Shown one piece after another: positions 47,675-56,556 of a stretch of DNA of 64,000 nucleotides. Location of the stretch: the NCBI GenBank assembly GCA_963700305.1, contig CAVOXB010000011.1, positions 62,001-126,000 of the forward strand. Direction: 5' to 3'. Source of the stretch: Desulfomonile sp963700305. GTDB taxonomy: Bacteria > Desulfobacterota > Desulfomonilia > Desulfomonilales > Desulfomonilaceae. The position numbers and the translations under genes were made by a program. The notes under the pieces were generated by a model that made no database searches, had not been told where the DNA came from, and saw nothing but the letters and a program-made list of their open reading frames with translations. How positions within the stretch are numbered: the first letter of the stretch is position 1; each line of letters starts with the position of its first letter.

Positions 47675-48535
47675 ATGGTCATCCTTCAAATGTCTCATAA
47701 AAATAATATTTTATTAATAGTGACTTTAAGTATTGTCACTTGGTCAATCCTCGGACAAGGAACCGTCCAGGCCTATGATCCATTTTCATCGTTGATACCA
47801 CAAGTCCCATGGCTTCGAGACCCCATTGAAGCGGATTACCCCGGTGCTACAATTCCGGCATATCCATTTCTCCATACTCCTCGTCTTGCGGCTGAACTAA
47901 AGGTAACCCCTATTTTCTATAGTCTGGTTGACTCCAAGTTTCTCGCACCCCAGGAGGGGCTTGTTCTGGACTTCGTGAAGGACCTGGGATATGAGGACCA
48001 GGCAACATTGATAGAGTTTTCGGGTCGGATTCAGTTCAATCGCCTTTCGCTCAGTGGCTATTATGATGCTTACTTACGGACACTGAGGGGAGGAGGCCCA
48101 GGAGGTTATTTTTCCTGGCCTGCATTTCGTTTTGGGGTGGGTTTGGACCTCATTCAAAGACGCAACATCAAGTTTGGCGTGGAAATGGACATGAACTGGC
48201 AACGTCCAAATTTTAGTCTCGCCGGTCCAATTTTTGGAACGTTTCATATAGAGGGACCTCGGCCGGTGACATTCGGTGTCTATGGCTGGTACAACCCCGA
48301 AGGCATTCCAGTCATCTCACCGGTATTTGAAGTGAGGTATCGCTGGCCTCTAAGGACCGGGACTAAGGTGTACGAGTTTGAAGTGGCCGCGGGTTTCAAA
48401 TTGCCGCGGACCGTCCTTGGCGAGTCCGCCTTGAGAGGCGGATGGCGTCGCACCCAGATCGAGTTTGGCGCTGAGGGGCGAACCGTAGATGTCACCCTAT
48501 CAGGTGCGTTCGGGGAATACGTATTCTATTATTAG
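47675..48535 (+). CDS. Exported protein of unknown family, probable outer-membrane beta-barrel
   Basis: 286 residues. N-terminal signal peptide (NNILLIVTLSIVTWSILGQG, likely cleaved after VQA). The rest is rich in alternating hydrophobic and aromatic residues with many Gly, typical of barrel strands (NRLSLSGYYDAYLR, FRFGVGLDLIQRRNIKFGVE, RPVTFGVYGWYNPEG), and ends with Phe-Tyr-Tyr, fitting an outer-membrane C-terminus. ATG 47675 has GGAG very close; ATG 47690 is an alternative. Family not recognised. Confidence 0.6.
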   Translation: MVILQMSHKNNILLIVTLSIVTWSILGQGTVQAYDPFSSLIPQVPWLRDPIEADYPGATIPAYPFLHTPRLAAELKVTPIFYSLVDSKFLAPQEGLVLDFVKDLGYEDQATLIEFSGRIQFNRLSLSGYYDAYLRTLRGGGPGGYFSWPAFRFGVGLDLIQRRNIKFGVEMDMNWQRPNFSLAGPIFGTFHIEGPRPVTFGVYGWYNPEGIPVISPVFEVRYRWPLRTGTKVYEFEVAAGFKLPRTVLGESALRGGWRRTQIEFGAEGRTVDVTLSGAFGEYVFYY

Positions 48536-48792
48536 TGTTGAGCTTGGACAAACGCACCGAAGTTCCTACTCCCGCAGAAACAAGTTGACAAGCCTTTCTT
48601 GACAAAAAAGACACTTGTTTACACGAAACCTTCGCACAAATCGGTTGGTTATCGAATTTTGGGGTGACGATGAGTTTCTCGGTCTCTTCAAAAGAGACGC
48701 GCTTAACACGAACCTGCGTTACGAGTTAGAAAAGAAACTCATAGCGCAATCTTCACAGCCCTTCTCTCATGAGGCTTTTCTTATTTGTCTAT

Positions 48793-49029
48793 TTAGAAAC
48801 CGTCCGCCTGGATATAAATCCTGTGAGCATCAGGATGCGGGTTTACAGGACCATTCGGGCCAACGTATGGAGGAGGCAGCTTGGGCATAACTTTTGGGAC
48901 GGGGCCGCGATCCAGACCAAACTGATTGGCAATTGCATCGAAAGTGTATCTCAAAATCCCAAAAGCATGAGACGCCGCCGGATAATACAGGCCTAGAATC
49001 AGAATCGCTATCAAAATTTTTGTTTTCAT
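48793..49029 (-). CDS. Small exported protein, 78 residues, unknown
   Basis: Clear signal peptide (KTKILIAILILGLYYPAASHA), cleavage likely after SHA. The mature part of about 55 residues is Pro-rich (VPKVMPKLPPPYVGPNGPV) and ends with IYIQADGF. No Cys. A promoter with TTGACA and a 17-base spacer lies just upstream (49061-49089), which supports expression. No family recognised. Confidence 0.55.
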   Translation of the reverse strand: MKTKILIAILILGLYYPAASHAFGILRYTFDAIANQFGLDRGPVPKVMPKLPPPYVGPNGPVNPHPDAHRIYIQADGF

Positions 49030-49060
49030 TGCTCAGATCCCGTTGGGCATGATGCACAAA

Positions 49061-49089
49061 TGGATACAATTTTTTCCGATCCCTGTCAA
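49061..49089 (-). promoter_or_regulatory. Putative promoter of the small exported protein gene
   Basis: Read on the minus strand: TTGACA (49084-49089), 17-base spacer, TATCCA (49061-49066). The start codon is 32 bases downstream. Confidence 0.5.
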
Positions 49090-49383
49090 CAGAAATATAG
49101 GGTTGGTAAGGTTTAACAGTTACATTCAAATATTTATAATTGCAAATAAATTATCTGACTGCTAGGGCTTCTGCCCACAGTCACTTCAAGAATCCGCTTA
49201 TGATTATTCAATTCTCCCGATTTGGCGCAAGAATAGTATAATGCATTGCTCAAAGACTGTAATGTACGGAGGTCCGACTCCTAGCTGCGGGGCTGGCGGT
49301 GTTTTTCATCGTCCGCAACTGCGCAAGAATGTAGAAAAGTCGTTCTCTCATACTTCAGTCAAATGGGCGCGATTGGAGAGATT

Positions 49384-50190
49384 ATGGAATTTTTCTTATT
49401 CACACTGAAAAAAATAATAAGCCTGTTTTTCTATCCCCTCCAGTTGGCCAGCGTGCTCTGGCTCGCAGGTATAATCACATGGTTTCTAAGGCCTCGCAGC
49501 AAGAAAGGTCTTGTTCTAATACTAGTCTCGGGAATCTGGCTGCTGCTCATGTCGCTTCCGTTGACTTCATCCCTTTTATTCAAGCCTCTAGAGACAATGG
49601 CAGGCCCATACGCAAGTCCCGAAGATCTTTCACAGAAGGGGGTGGAGTACATTGTTGTACTGGGAGGAGACATCAGGACGGGAGATTTGACGCCCGCCGA
49701 TCGAGCTGCATGCAGTTCACTGGTGCGCATAATGGAAGGTATTCGTCTTTGGAAAGGGATGCAGGAGAGCCGACTGGTGGTCTCCGGCGGCAGCGAATCA
49801 TCGAACATGCTTACGACAGCAGAAGCAATGGCCGCTGTGGCGGAGAGTCTCGGTGTTCCAAAGGCAGCAATAGTGTTGGAAGAACTTTCTCTGGATACTG
49901 AAGAAGAGGCCAAGCTCTTGAAACCGCTTCTCGAAAAATCCAGGTTTGCTCTCGTGACTAGCGCATCTCATATGAATCGGGCCTTGATGCATTTCAGGCG
50001 CGTCGGGTTGGACCCTATTCCCGCGCCTTCGGATTTTCACCTGAAGAAATTCAAACATGGCCTTAGATCTGTACTTCCTGGACTGGAAAGTCTGCGCATG
50101 TCTCAGATGGCAACACACGAATATCTCGGGACTCTGTTCCTAATTGTCAAACAGCGAGGAATTGGCGTAATTCAGCCCTTTTTTCGCTAG
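49384..50190 (+). CDS. YdcF/ElyC-like DUF218 membrane protein
   Basis: About 268 residues from ATG 49384, chosen for the GGAGAG site five bases before. Two N-terminal helices (IISLFFYPLQLASVLWLAGI; GLVLILVSGIWLLLM), then a DUF218 domain: VEYIVVLGGDIRTGDL, RLVVSGGSESS, LEELSLDTEEEAKLL, and ALVTSASHMNRALMHFRRVG. ElyC in E. coli influences envelope (peptidoglycan/ECA) metabolism; the exact activity is unknown. Its stop overlaps the end of the convergent dehydratase gene. Confidence 0.88.
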   Translation: MEFFLFTLKKIISLFFYPLQLASVLWLAGIITWFLRPRSKKGLVLILVSGIWLLLMSLPLTSSLLFKPLETMAGPYASPEDLSQKGVEYIVVLGGDIRTGDLTPADRAACSSLVRIMEGIRLWKGMQESRLVVSGGSESSNMLTTAEAMAAVAESLGVPKAAIVLEELSLDTEEEAKLLKPLLEKSRFALVTSASHMNRALMHFRRVGLDPIPAPSDFHLKKFKHGLRSVLPGLESLRMSQMATHEYLGTLFLIVKQRGIGVIQPFFR

Positions 50191-52133
50191 TTTAACGGTG
50201 ATGATGTTCGAGAGGAATCAGTGCCTGATTCAGAATCCTCCGACGGCCGGTATTCCTGTACCAGTTCCTGGAGTATTTTTCGAACTTCTTGTTCGCTCAC
50301 GCCTGCGTAGACTCGCTCCAGTGCGAGCTCGATTTGGGCGATTATTTCACGGGGCGGCCTTCCGTTGCTATTGAATATTTTTATGTTGGTGTGAGTAGTC
50401 TCCAAACTGCTTTCATAAGGAGCCAAGAGTTCCTCAGTAAGCTTTTCTCCCGGTCTGAGGCCAACGTCCTGAATGGGAATCTCGTCTGGATTTTTTCCCA
50501 CGAGCTGAAGCAAATGTTGAATGAGATCGACTATCTTGATTGGTTCTCCCATCTCCAAAACCATTATCTGCCCGGAATCCCCCAGTGCTGTGGCCTGCAA
50601 GACTAAAGTGACCGCTTCAGGAATCGTCATGAAATACCGTCGCATCTCCGGGTGAGTCACAGTGATTGGGCCGCCTCGCGCTATCTGATCCATAAAAATG
50701 GGAACGACACTACCTTCTGAGGCAAGAACATTCCCGAATCGCACAGAAAGAAACCTAGTTCGGCTGAGTGCTCCTAGTGCCTGACAATAGATTTCGCATG
50801 CCCTTTTCGACACGCCCATCACGCTCACGGGATTCACTGCTTTGTCTGTGGAAATCAGGAGAAAACTCGAGACCTGGAACTTATCGCATGCCCGAGCTAA
50901 AACCTGAAGGCCTCCCACATTATTTTTGAAGCATTCAGCAGGGTTGAGCTCCTGCATAGGGACATGTTTGTGAGCAGCGGCATGAAAAACCAGAGCGGGC
51001 CGGTACTTGTCCAGAATTTCTTCCACTCTGAGCCGGTCTCTGACGTCGCAGAGAACAGGAATAACGGGAATATTAGAGACCATCTCTGTAAGTTGTCTGT
51101 CAATGTGAAACAAATTGTTTTCCGTGCGTTCCATAAGAATCAGCAGCTTCGGGTCTCGTTTGAGGATCTGGCGGCAAAGCTCGGAACCGATGCTTCCACC
51201 GGCGCCCGTAACCATAACAGTCTTCCCGGAAACAAGATTTCGAAGTTGTTCCGTATCGATATTGATTTCTTCGCGGCCAAGGAGGTCAGAAATATCGATA
51301 TCTCTCAATTGAGTAAGCTTTGCCGAGCCGTGAATGATCTCGTTTAGTCCGGGCAATGTCTTTACAACAATATTCAAGTCTTTAAGAAGATTGTGTAACC
51401 GCTTCATCTGAGCCTTGTTGGCCGAAGGGATGGCTACTATGGCCATATCAATTTGATTATCCTGGGCATAAAACGGGACCTGCTCGACACCTCCGATTAC
51501 CTTTATTCCATGGATGGTCAACCCCTGCTTCTTGGGATCGTCGTCGAACAGTGCACGAATCCGGAACCGCAAGCCTGTATCGCGAGCGATTTCACGTATG
51601 AGCATTTCGCCTGCATCGCCTGCTCCGACAACTATAGCCTGTGCCATATTGCCTGCTTCCTGCCGCAACATGAGCCGGAGCTTCTCCCGAAGCACACGCA
51701 AGCTGACCCTTGCCCCTCCAACCAGCACTATGCTCAGGAAAAGATCTATGAGCACCACTCCTCGAGGTATCCATATATCGTCGTCCCAATAACCCACCAA
51801 GAAAAGGAAAGTGCTACACACCAAACAATGCAAAAAAAGGGTTGGAACATCACTAATTCCCACGTAACGCCAGTTTGTGTTGTGACCTCTGAGAAGGTAG
51901 AAAACGACGACTTTTAGGAAGGATACGTAGGGAAGCAGAAAAAATCGCTGTTGACCAAATGGTCTAGGTACTTGAAAGTCAAAGCGGAATTCGTAGGAAA
52001 GCCAAAAGCCGACGGCAGACAACAAAAAAACTGCAGCAAACAAGCAGTGGTTAAAGCGGATATACTGACCCAAGGTGTTGACCGCAATTTCACCTTGTTT
52101 GAGAATCCATTTCAGTTGACTAGATGGCTTCAT
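50187..52133 (-). CDS. Nucleotide-sugar dehydratase, WbpM/PglF (CapD/FlaA1) family, membrane-bound
   Basis: 648 residues. Four N-terminal membrane helices, then a first Rossmann-like domain (AQAIVVGAGDAGEMLIREIA), then the SDR catalytic domain: VMVTGAGGSIGSELCRQI, FHAAAHKHVPMQE, and SVMGVSKRACEIYCQAL. In this family Met or Lys/Thr variants replace the usual YxxxK Tyr, and that holds here (S-V-M-G-V-S-K). Such enzymes make UDP-4-keto-6-deoxy sugars for surface polysaccharides. Intact. Confidence 0.93.
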   Translation of the reverse strand: MKPSSQLKWILKQGEIAVNTLGQYIRFNHCLFAAVFLLSAVGFWLSYEFRFDFQVPRPFGQQRFFLLPYVSFLKVVVFYLLRGHNTNWRYVGISDVPTLFLHCLVCSTFLFLVGYWDDDIWIPRGVVLIDLFLSIVLVGGARVSLRVLREKLRLMLRQEAGNMAQAIVVGAGDAGEMLIREIARDTGLRFRIRALFDDDPKKQGLTIHGIKVIGGVEQVPFYAQDNQIDMAIVAIPSANKAQMKRLHNLLKDLNIVVKTLPGLNEIIHGSAKLTQLRDIDISDLLGREEINIDTEQLRNLVSGKTVMVTGAGGSIGSELCRQILKRDPKLLILMERTENNLFHIDRQLTEMVSNIPVIPVLCDVRDRLRVEEILDKYRPALVFHAAAHKHVPMQELNPAECFKNNVGGLQVLARACDKFQVSSFLLISTDKAVNPVSVMGVSKRACEIYCQALGALSRTRFLSVRFGNVLASEGSVVPIFMDQIARGGPITVTHPEMRRYFMTIPEAVTLVLQATALGDSGQIMVLEMGEPIKIVDLIQHLLQLVGKNPDEIPIQDVGLRPGEKLTEELLAPYESSLETTHTNIKIFNSNGRPPREIIAQIELALERVYAGVSEQEVRKILQELVQEYRPSEDSESGTDSSRTSSPLN

Positions 52134-52436
52134 AAGAGTTCAACTCTCCAAGAACTGCACCTGTGTTCTACAAGACTCAAGCAGCTTCTGCCGGTTCGAC
52201 GAATTCCAGTCCATTACGTAAAGAATTTACGATGATTCGATAGGGAATCCAATTAGGCGATTCCTCTGGACGATTTAGCCAATTTCCGGCAGACTCTCCG
52301 GAAAGGCGCACAAAGGTGAAAGACTCTTAGTGCGAATCTTGCGTCGGGGATTTTCTTTCGGATTGTCATGAGTTAGATTATGACTCCATGAATTCGCAAA
52401 ATCAAGGGCTACTCACCGGCGATTCGAGGCAAGTCA
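52134..52436. other. Divergent intergenic region, nothing recognised
   Basis: 303 bp between the dehydratase and nucleotidyltransferase genes. No repeat, RNA or clear promoter boxes seen. Confidence 0.5.
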
Positions 52437-53560
52437 TTGGACAGAGAAATTTCTTCAGCGGGTCCGGGTCCAAACGGGCCGATTGATCAAATACGGTATC
52501 TGATCCGGGATTATCTGTGCGGGAGAACACAAGGGCCGGGCCGGCTGAGAAATTGGGATCAAATCCACTTCACTGCGATGAAATTGCACGGAGTGGCGCC
52601 CTGGATTTATGCATTCGTGGCCAACCGGCCAGAATTGGAAACTTCTGGCCCACTCCTCGCCAAACTGAGGAGAGAATACTACAAATCCGTTGTGGAGAGC
52701 ATCCGCCATGAGGCTTGTGTTCGACGCCTTTCAGCGTCATTCGTGCGTCATCGGATTCCTATGATAATGCTCAAAGGCACCTATCTGGGGACATTGGTCT
52801 ATCGAGTCCTGCGCTGCGTCCAATGTGCGATGTGGACGTTCTGGTCAAAGAAGAAGATCTAGGCCAGGTGCAAGAGTTGCTGAAGGAACTCAACTTTTCG
52901 ATTGCCATGAATGTGCCTCAAGAATTCAAGCCGCAATTATATCCTTCGCATGCATACGTAAGGCCTGGGCCTTCGCCCGAAATCTTGGATCTGCACTCTC
53001 AATTGTGGGCGATGGATCATTACTGTTTGCAATCTGAAACAGTATGGCAAAACTCTGTGGGGGCAGAGGTATTCGGATGTCCAACCAGGGTCTTGAGCGC
53101 AGAAATGAATTTCGTTCACATTGCGGTTCACCTCTTAAGCCATCCACCTTTGCTCAGGGATCGGTTGGATTTGATGATGATCCTCACCCAAATAAAGCCC
53201 GATTGGACCACAATTCTGGAATTGGCCAGAACTCTGGGAGTGGTCCGGCCACTATATTGGGTTATGCTTGAATTGGTCAGGGATTGGGCATGCTCCGCGC
53301 CCCCTGAAATAATTGACTCATTAAGGTCGTATCGACCTGCGGTGATAGAAGACCTGGTTATTAAGAGCAGGTTTAGATATTTTTGGAGAGTCTTCTCACG
53401 GGTAATGAGCGAAAAAGGAGCCCGCGAAAAATTTCAATTCTTACGGCTGAGATTGTTTCCTTCGGCTGAATACAGGGAAGCCGTGTTGGGTACGAGAGAC
53501 CCTATTCGCTATATTCATTCAAAATTACGCTATTTTCTCGGTCTGTACAAGAGAACTTGA
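52437..53560 (+). CDS. Nucleotidyltransferase-fold protein (NTP_transf_5-like), one frameshift
   Basis: The N-terminal helical region leads to MIMLKGTYLGTLVYR; the continuation PALRPMCDVDVLVKEEDLGQ lies in another frame. Adding one base near 52805 (giving Y-R-D-P-A-L-R) joins them, so this is a one-base deletion (span 374 codons plus two). The pattern LKG...Y-R-D-P...D-V-D-V-L-V matches the uncharacterised nucleotidyltransferase family found near PqqD-like proteins and polysaccharide or peptide-modification genes. Residues past 200 are helical with HIAVHLLSHPPLLRDRLDLM. The substrate is unknown. Confidence 0.8.
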
Positions 53561-53812
53561 ATCGCTTAGTCCTGACGGTTGGTTCGACGGATGTGACTGA
53601 CACTCAGTGCATATGTTGTTGGCACTCTTGACATAGTGCCTCATGTCTGATGGAATTGAAACGTGACGAATTGATAGACTTGGCCTTGGTTTCAGCTCAC
53701 TTAGAGTGGTGTCGAGTTCTAGACAAATTCCGTATGGAAATGTGAACAAATGATGTTTCCAGAGGCAAAATTTTAGAAAAGACCTATGTAAGTTTCCCAA
53801 AACAGGAAGCCA

Positions 53813-54110
53813 GTGAAAGAACAAAATAAACCAATTGCGAATCCCGAGCTGGTGCTCAGAGAAGAATTCGACGACTGGGCTGTCCTTTTCGACCCGGACA
53901 CGGGTATCTGGATTCGGCATGAATCCAGTAGGTGTCTCCATTTGGAAACTGTTGGACGGGGATCACACTGAGGCGGAAATTACCCTGGCCCTGACTCGGA
54001 CTTACGAAGACGTGCCTGAAGACGCAGATTCGCACGTAAAGGAGTTCATTGAGGATCTTGTGAAGCGAGGTTTCGCAGGGTATGAGTTGCGGTCCGACAT
54101 GCGAAAGTAG
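53813..54110 (+). CDS. PqqD-family peptide-recognition protein, one frameshift
   Basis: About 98 residues. GTG 53813 with AGGAAG upstream. It starts NPELVLREEFDDWAVLFDPD, the PqqD/RRE beta-strand set. Near 53906 one extra base breaks the frame; after it, FGMNPVGVSIWKLLDGDHTE continues as a winged helix. The span is 99 codons plus one. PqqD-like proteins bind leader peptides for radical-SAM or other maturases, or occur in polysaccharide clusters. It sits 250 bases after the nucleotidyltransferase, and no maturase or clear precursor is in view. Confidence 0.82.
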
Positions 54111-54494
54111 AGATTCGAGCCATTATTGTTCGATTTGGAAACAGGCCCGAGGGAAGGCGGACTTTGCCGGAGGAAGGTCATCCGAAAGGCTGCAACAACG
54201 CTCTCCTAAACGGAGCAGTGCGCCCGCATGGCCTGAAAAGGCCAAAAGAGGGTTCAAAGACCCTATTCATGAGATGATCTTTCCGGAAGAACTAAGGCTG
54301 GAACGTCGGAAATCTCTGCAAAGCTCAATTCCGCCCGTTTTGCAGAAGTCTCGGTATAGAAGTTTTCGAAAAGTTGTGCCGGATTAGCTACTCGTCCTCG
54401 TTCGCAAGGACAATTGTGGGCGATGTTATGCTTTTTATGGCGAATCGGTGTTACTCGTCGCCACAAATGAGCCTCCTCGTTATGGAAGGCTGCG
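54111..54494. other. Region after pqqD-like gene, unassigned
   Basis: About 384 bp. A plus-strand open frame at 54082-54387 (about 100 codons, Arg/Lys/Ser-rich) has no clear ribosome site and no family resemblance. Given the error density it may be a damaged small gene. I assign nothing. Confidence 0.4.
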
Positions 54495-54909
54495 TCAACG
54501 GTTGTCTGGATCGATACCTTTTACAATCCAGTCGACGGCCACTCCCTCGCAATTAGGCACTAAACTTGCGTCGATTTGGCGCGTGGTCTCAGAAATGCCC
54601 ACTTCCTTGGCCAATCTCTGGAATTGCATGGCGGTGATAGAATCGTCCACGATTTGTGCCGATCTCCCCAAGCCTGCTTGCTTTGCCTTCACCATGTTGA
54701 GCTTCATTAGTTCGACGCGCCTCAGGAGGAAGCGGATTCATGCCCCGCATATCGTGAATGACACAGAAGCCTTTTCCCAGTTTCTTAACCGCCTGGCCCA
54801 CCTCTTGAGCCCAACGCCGGAACTCATCTTTCTCCATGAAGCCTTTGAAAACAAACTTGACCCCGTATCTGTCAGATGCACCTAGTCGCGCCCTGGAAAG
54901 CTTTGTCAC
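54495..54909 (-). CDS. Small STAS-like cytoplasmic protein, one frameshift
   Basis: About 137 residues after removing one extra base near 54711, which joins IHDMRGMNPLPPEARRL to MKLNMVKAKQAGLGRSAQIV (span 138 codons plus one). Alternating strands and helices (GKGFCVIHDMRGM, QIVDDSITAMQFQRLAKEVG) resemble a STAS or anti-sigma-antagonist-like fold, but no family is firmly recognised. The listed GTG start at 54909 lies inside the upstream Cache-type gene; a start near 54880 is also possible. Confidence 0.5.
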
Positions 54910-55312
54910 CTGAGAAATCTCTTTTCACCATTCCTGCGGGAGCAGATGCCAGACAGAGCCCGTTCTTGTCCAGCAACATAATGGCTTCGTACGCTCCAGA
55001 AGCCTGCAGCCACTCTTCCAGAACTACATTTGGCTCAACTAGTGGCTGAGGGCCGGAGAGCGCTTCTCTGAAGCGTTCACACGTCTTGGACCACGCAAGC
55101 ATGTCGGTGACTCTGGCATCCATATAAATATTCAGAAGATTGGCTGACGCTTCAGCAATGCATCTAAGCTGCTTCATAGCCGGCTTCTCGGAGTCATTGA
55201 GGTTCGCATCGGATGTGCTCTGGGCGAAAGCGGTAGTCACGGACAATAAAATAACGACCATGCTCATAAAGAAAGGGAAAACCGTGCGTCTCGCACTTTG
55301 TTGCCGGGTCAT
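54872..55312 (-). CDS. Exported Cache-like sensor-domain protein, probably truncated
   Basis: 146 residues from ATG 55312. Signal peptide or single helix (TVFPFFMSMVVILLSVTTAF, then AQS), then a helix and a strand region with IMLLDKNGLCLASAPAGMVK and RDFSGDKAFQGA, typical of the first half of a Cache (PAS-like periplasmic) domain. It stops abruptly where the next small gene begins in another frame (38-base overlap). It could be a fragment or a frameshifted part of a longer sensor. Confidence 0.55.
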   Translation of the reverse strand: MTRQQSARRTVFPFFMSMVVILLSVTTAFAQSTSDANLNDSEKPAMKQLRCIAEASANLLNIYMDARVTDMLAWSKTCERFREALSGPQPLVEPNVVLEEWLQASGAYEAIMLLDKNGLCLASAPAGMVKRDFSGDKAFQGATRCI

Positions 55313-55343
55313 TACAATATTCACCTTCCGTGATTCTTGGATT

Positions 55344-56225
55344 CTAAACCCTCTCTTTGAATTCCTCACCGAGCAGTCCCTCAGGCCTGAGCAGTAGCAC
55401 GAGAATAATCACTATAAAGGCTAGCGAATTCTTGAAAGCAATGGAAACATACCCACCGGTTAGCGCTTCCGCCACACCGAGGATAAGCCCGCCAACAATT
55501 GCGCCGGGAAGGCTGTTTAATCCGCCGAGAATAGCTGCGGCGAACCCCTTGAGGAAAGGCTCAAGCATGAAGAAGGGATCTAGCAGCAGCGCAGGGGCTA
55601 GAAACAATCCTGCGACCACTCCGAGGGCAGCAGCGAGGCCCCACGAAATAGCAAGAATTCGCCGCGTAGGAATGCCTAAAGTCTGAGCAGCAGGCAGGTT
55701 TTCGGAGGTGGCCCTCATTGCCAGTCCCAGCCTTGTCTTCTGAACGAGAAGGTAGAATAGTAAGCAACTGAGGAGGCTTGCAGCCAAAGTGCCTAAGCTC
55801 AACTGGCTGAGGCTGACCACGCCAAGTTTGTAGACAACATACTCGGATAGCGGAAACGGAAACGACTGCGGTTCGGTCCCACCGAAATACTGCACAGCTC
55901 CCTGCAGAATAAGACCTAATCCCAGAGTCAATATTATTTGGCCTAGTTGTGTAGCTTCCCGGCGCTGTGCTGGAACAAGAATACAAAAATAGAAAGCCAT
56001 GGCGATTAACGCGCCGAATACAAGCGCAGCAATAGCGGATAAGGTAAAGGAATAATTGGAGCTCAATAGAAAAAAGGCAAAGAATGTTCCGGCAGTGGTC
56101 ACATCACCATGAGCAAAGTTCAGAATGCGATTGGAACGATAAATCATTACCAACCCGATTGCGACCAATGAATAGAGGCTTCCGATGGACAGGCCCGAGA
56201 CTATGTATTGCAGGAAATTATCCAT
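55344..56225 (-). CDS. livH: Branched-chain-type ABC transporter permease LivH
   Basis: 293 residues from ATG 56225 (MDNFLQYIVSGLS). Eight or more helices, with the family marks GLSIGSLYSLVAIGLVMIYR, NFAHGDVTTAGTFF, and the ATPase-contact loop AMRATSENLPAAQTLGIPTR. An upstream in-frame extension of 40 codons lies in repeat DNA (family D) and is rejected. It is last of the transporter genes and 331 bp from livM, with two repeats in between. Confidence 0.92.
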   Translation of the reverse strand: MDNFLQYIVSGLSIGSLYSLVAIGLVMIYRSNRILNFAHGDVTTAGTFFAFFLLSSNYSFTLSAIAALVFGALIAMAFYFCILVPAQRREATQLGQIILTLGLGLILQGAVQYFGGTEPQSFPFPLSEYVVYKLGVVSLSQLSLGTLAASLLSCLLFYLLVQKTRLGLAMRATSENLPAAQTLGIPTRRILAISWGLAAALGVVAGLFLAPALLLDPFFMLEPFLKGFAAAILGGLNSLPGAIVGGLILGVAEALTGGYVSIAFKNSLAFIVIILVLLLRPEGLLGEEFKERV

Positions 56226-56250
56226 ATTGAGCTTCCTTGATTCTCTCGTT

Positions 56251-56328
56251 TCCAGGGTTGGGCAGGTTTTCGAGCCTGCCAGTCCAATAAATCCGATAAT
56301 GACAGGCTGGAAGGCCTGCCCCACAAAG
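56251..56328. repeat. Inverted repeat, family D copy 2
   Basis: GGGCAGGTTTTCGAGCCTGC near the left and GACAGGCTGGAAGGCCTGCC followed by CCACAAAG at the right form inverted arms. Shares the right arm with 61153-61226. Confidence 0.65.
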
Positions 56329-56387
56329 CTATCCATCTCGGACAAATGAATATTATAGGAGTTGCCAAAAATAATGTCCGTTTCCTC

Positions 56388-56470
56388 GTCATTCCTGCGA
56401 AGGCAGGAATCCAGAATCTGGACCCCGGATCAAAGCCTGCCCCGGACCGCGATCCGGGGTCCGGGGTGAC
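56388..56470. repeat. Inverted repeat, family C copy 2
   Basis: GTCATTCCTGCGAAGGCAGG then AATCCAG, ending GATCCGGGGTCCGGGGTGAC. Same outer ends as 12494-12548. Confidence 0.7.
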
Positions 56471-56556
56471 GGGTACAATTCCCTTAAACTGGACGAGAAT
56501 TTTGGCAATTGGTATAATTTTCCTTGAGCCGGCTCCGGACTGCTGCTGCCGCGGTT

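Larger units (their letters stand above)
56226..56556. other. livM-livH gap filled by two repeats
   Basis: 331 bp with a family D inverted repeat (56251-56328) and a family C element (56388-56470). No gene. Confidence 0.65.

Noticed and set aside
48585..48604. Two TTGACA boxes after the barrel gene
   Set aside because: No acceptable -10 box at the right distance and no gene follows on that strand.
56226..56345. 40-residue N-terminal extension of LivH
   Set aside because: It is a translated family D repeat; ATG 56225 gives the normal start.
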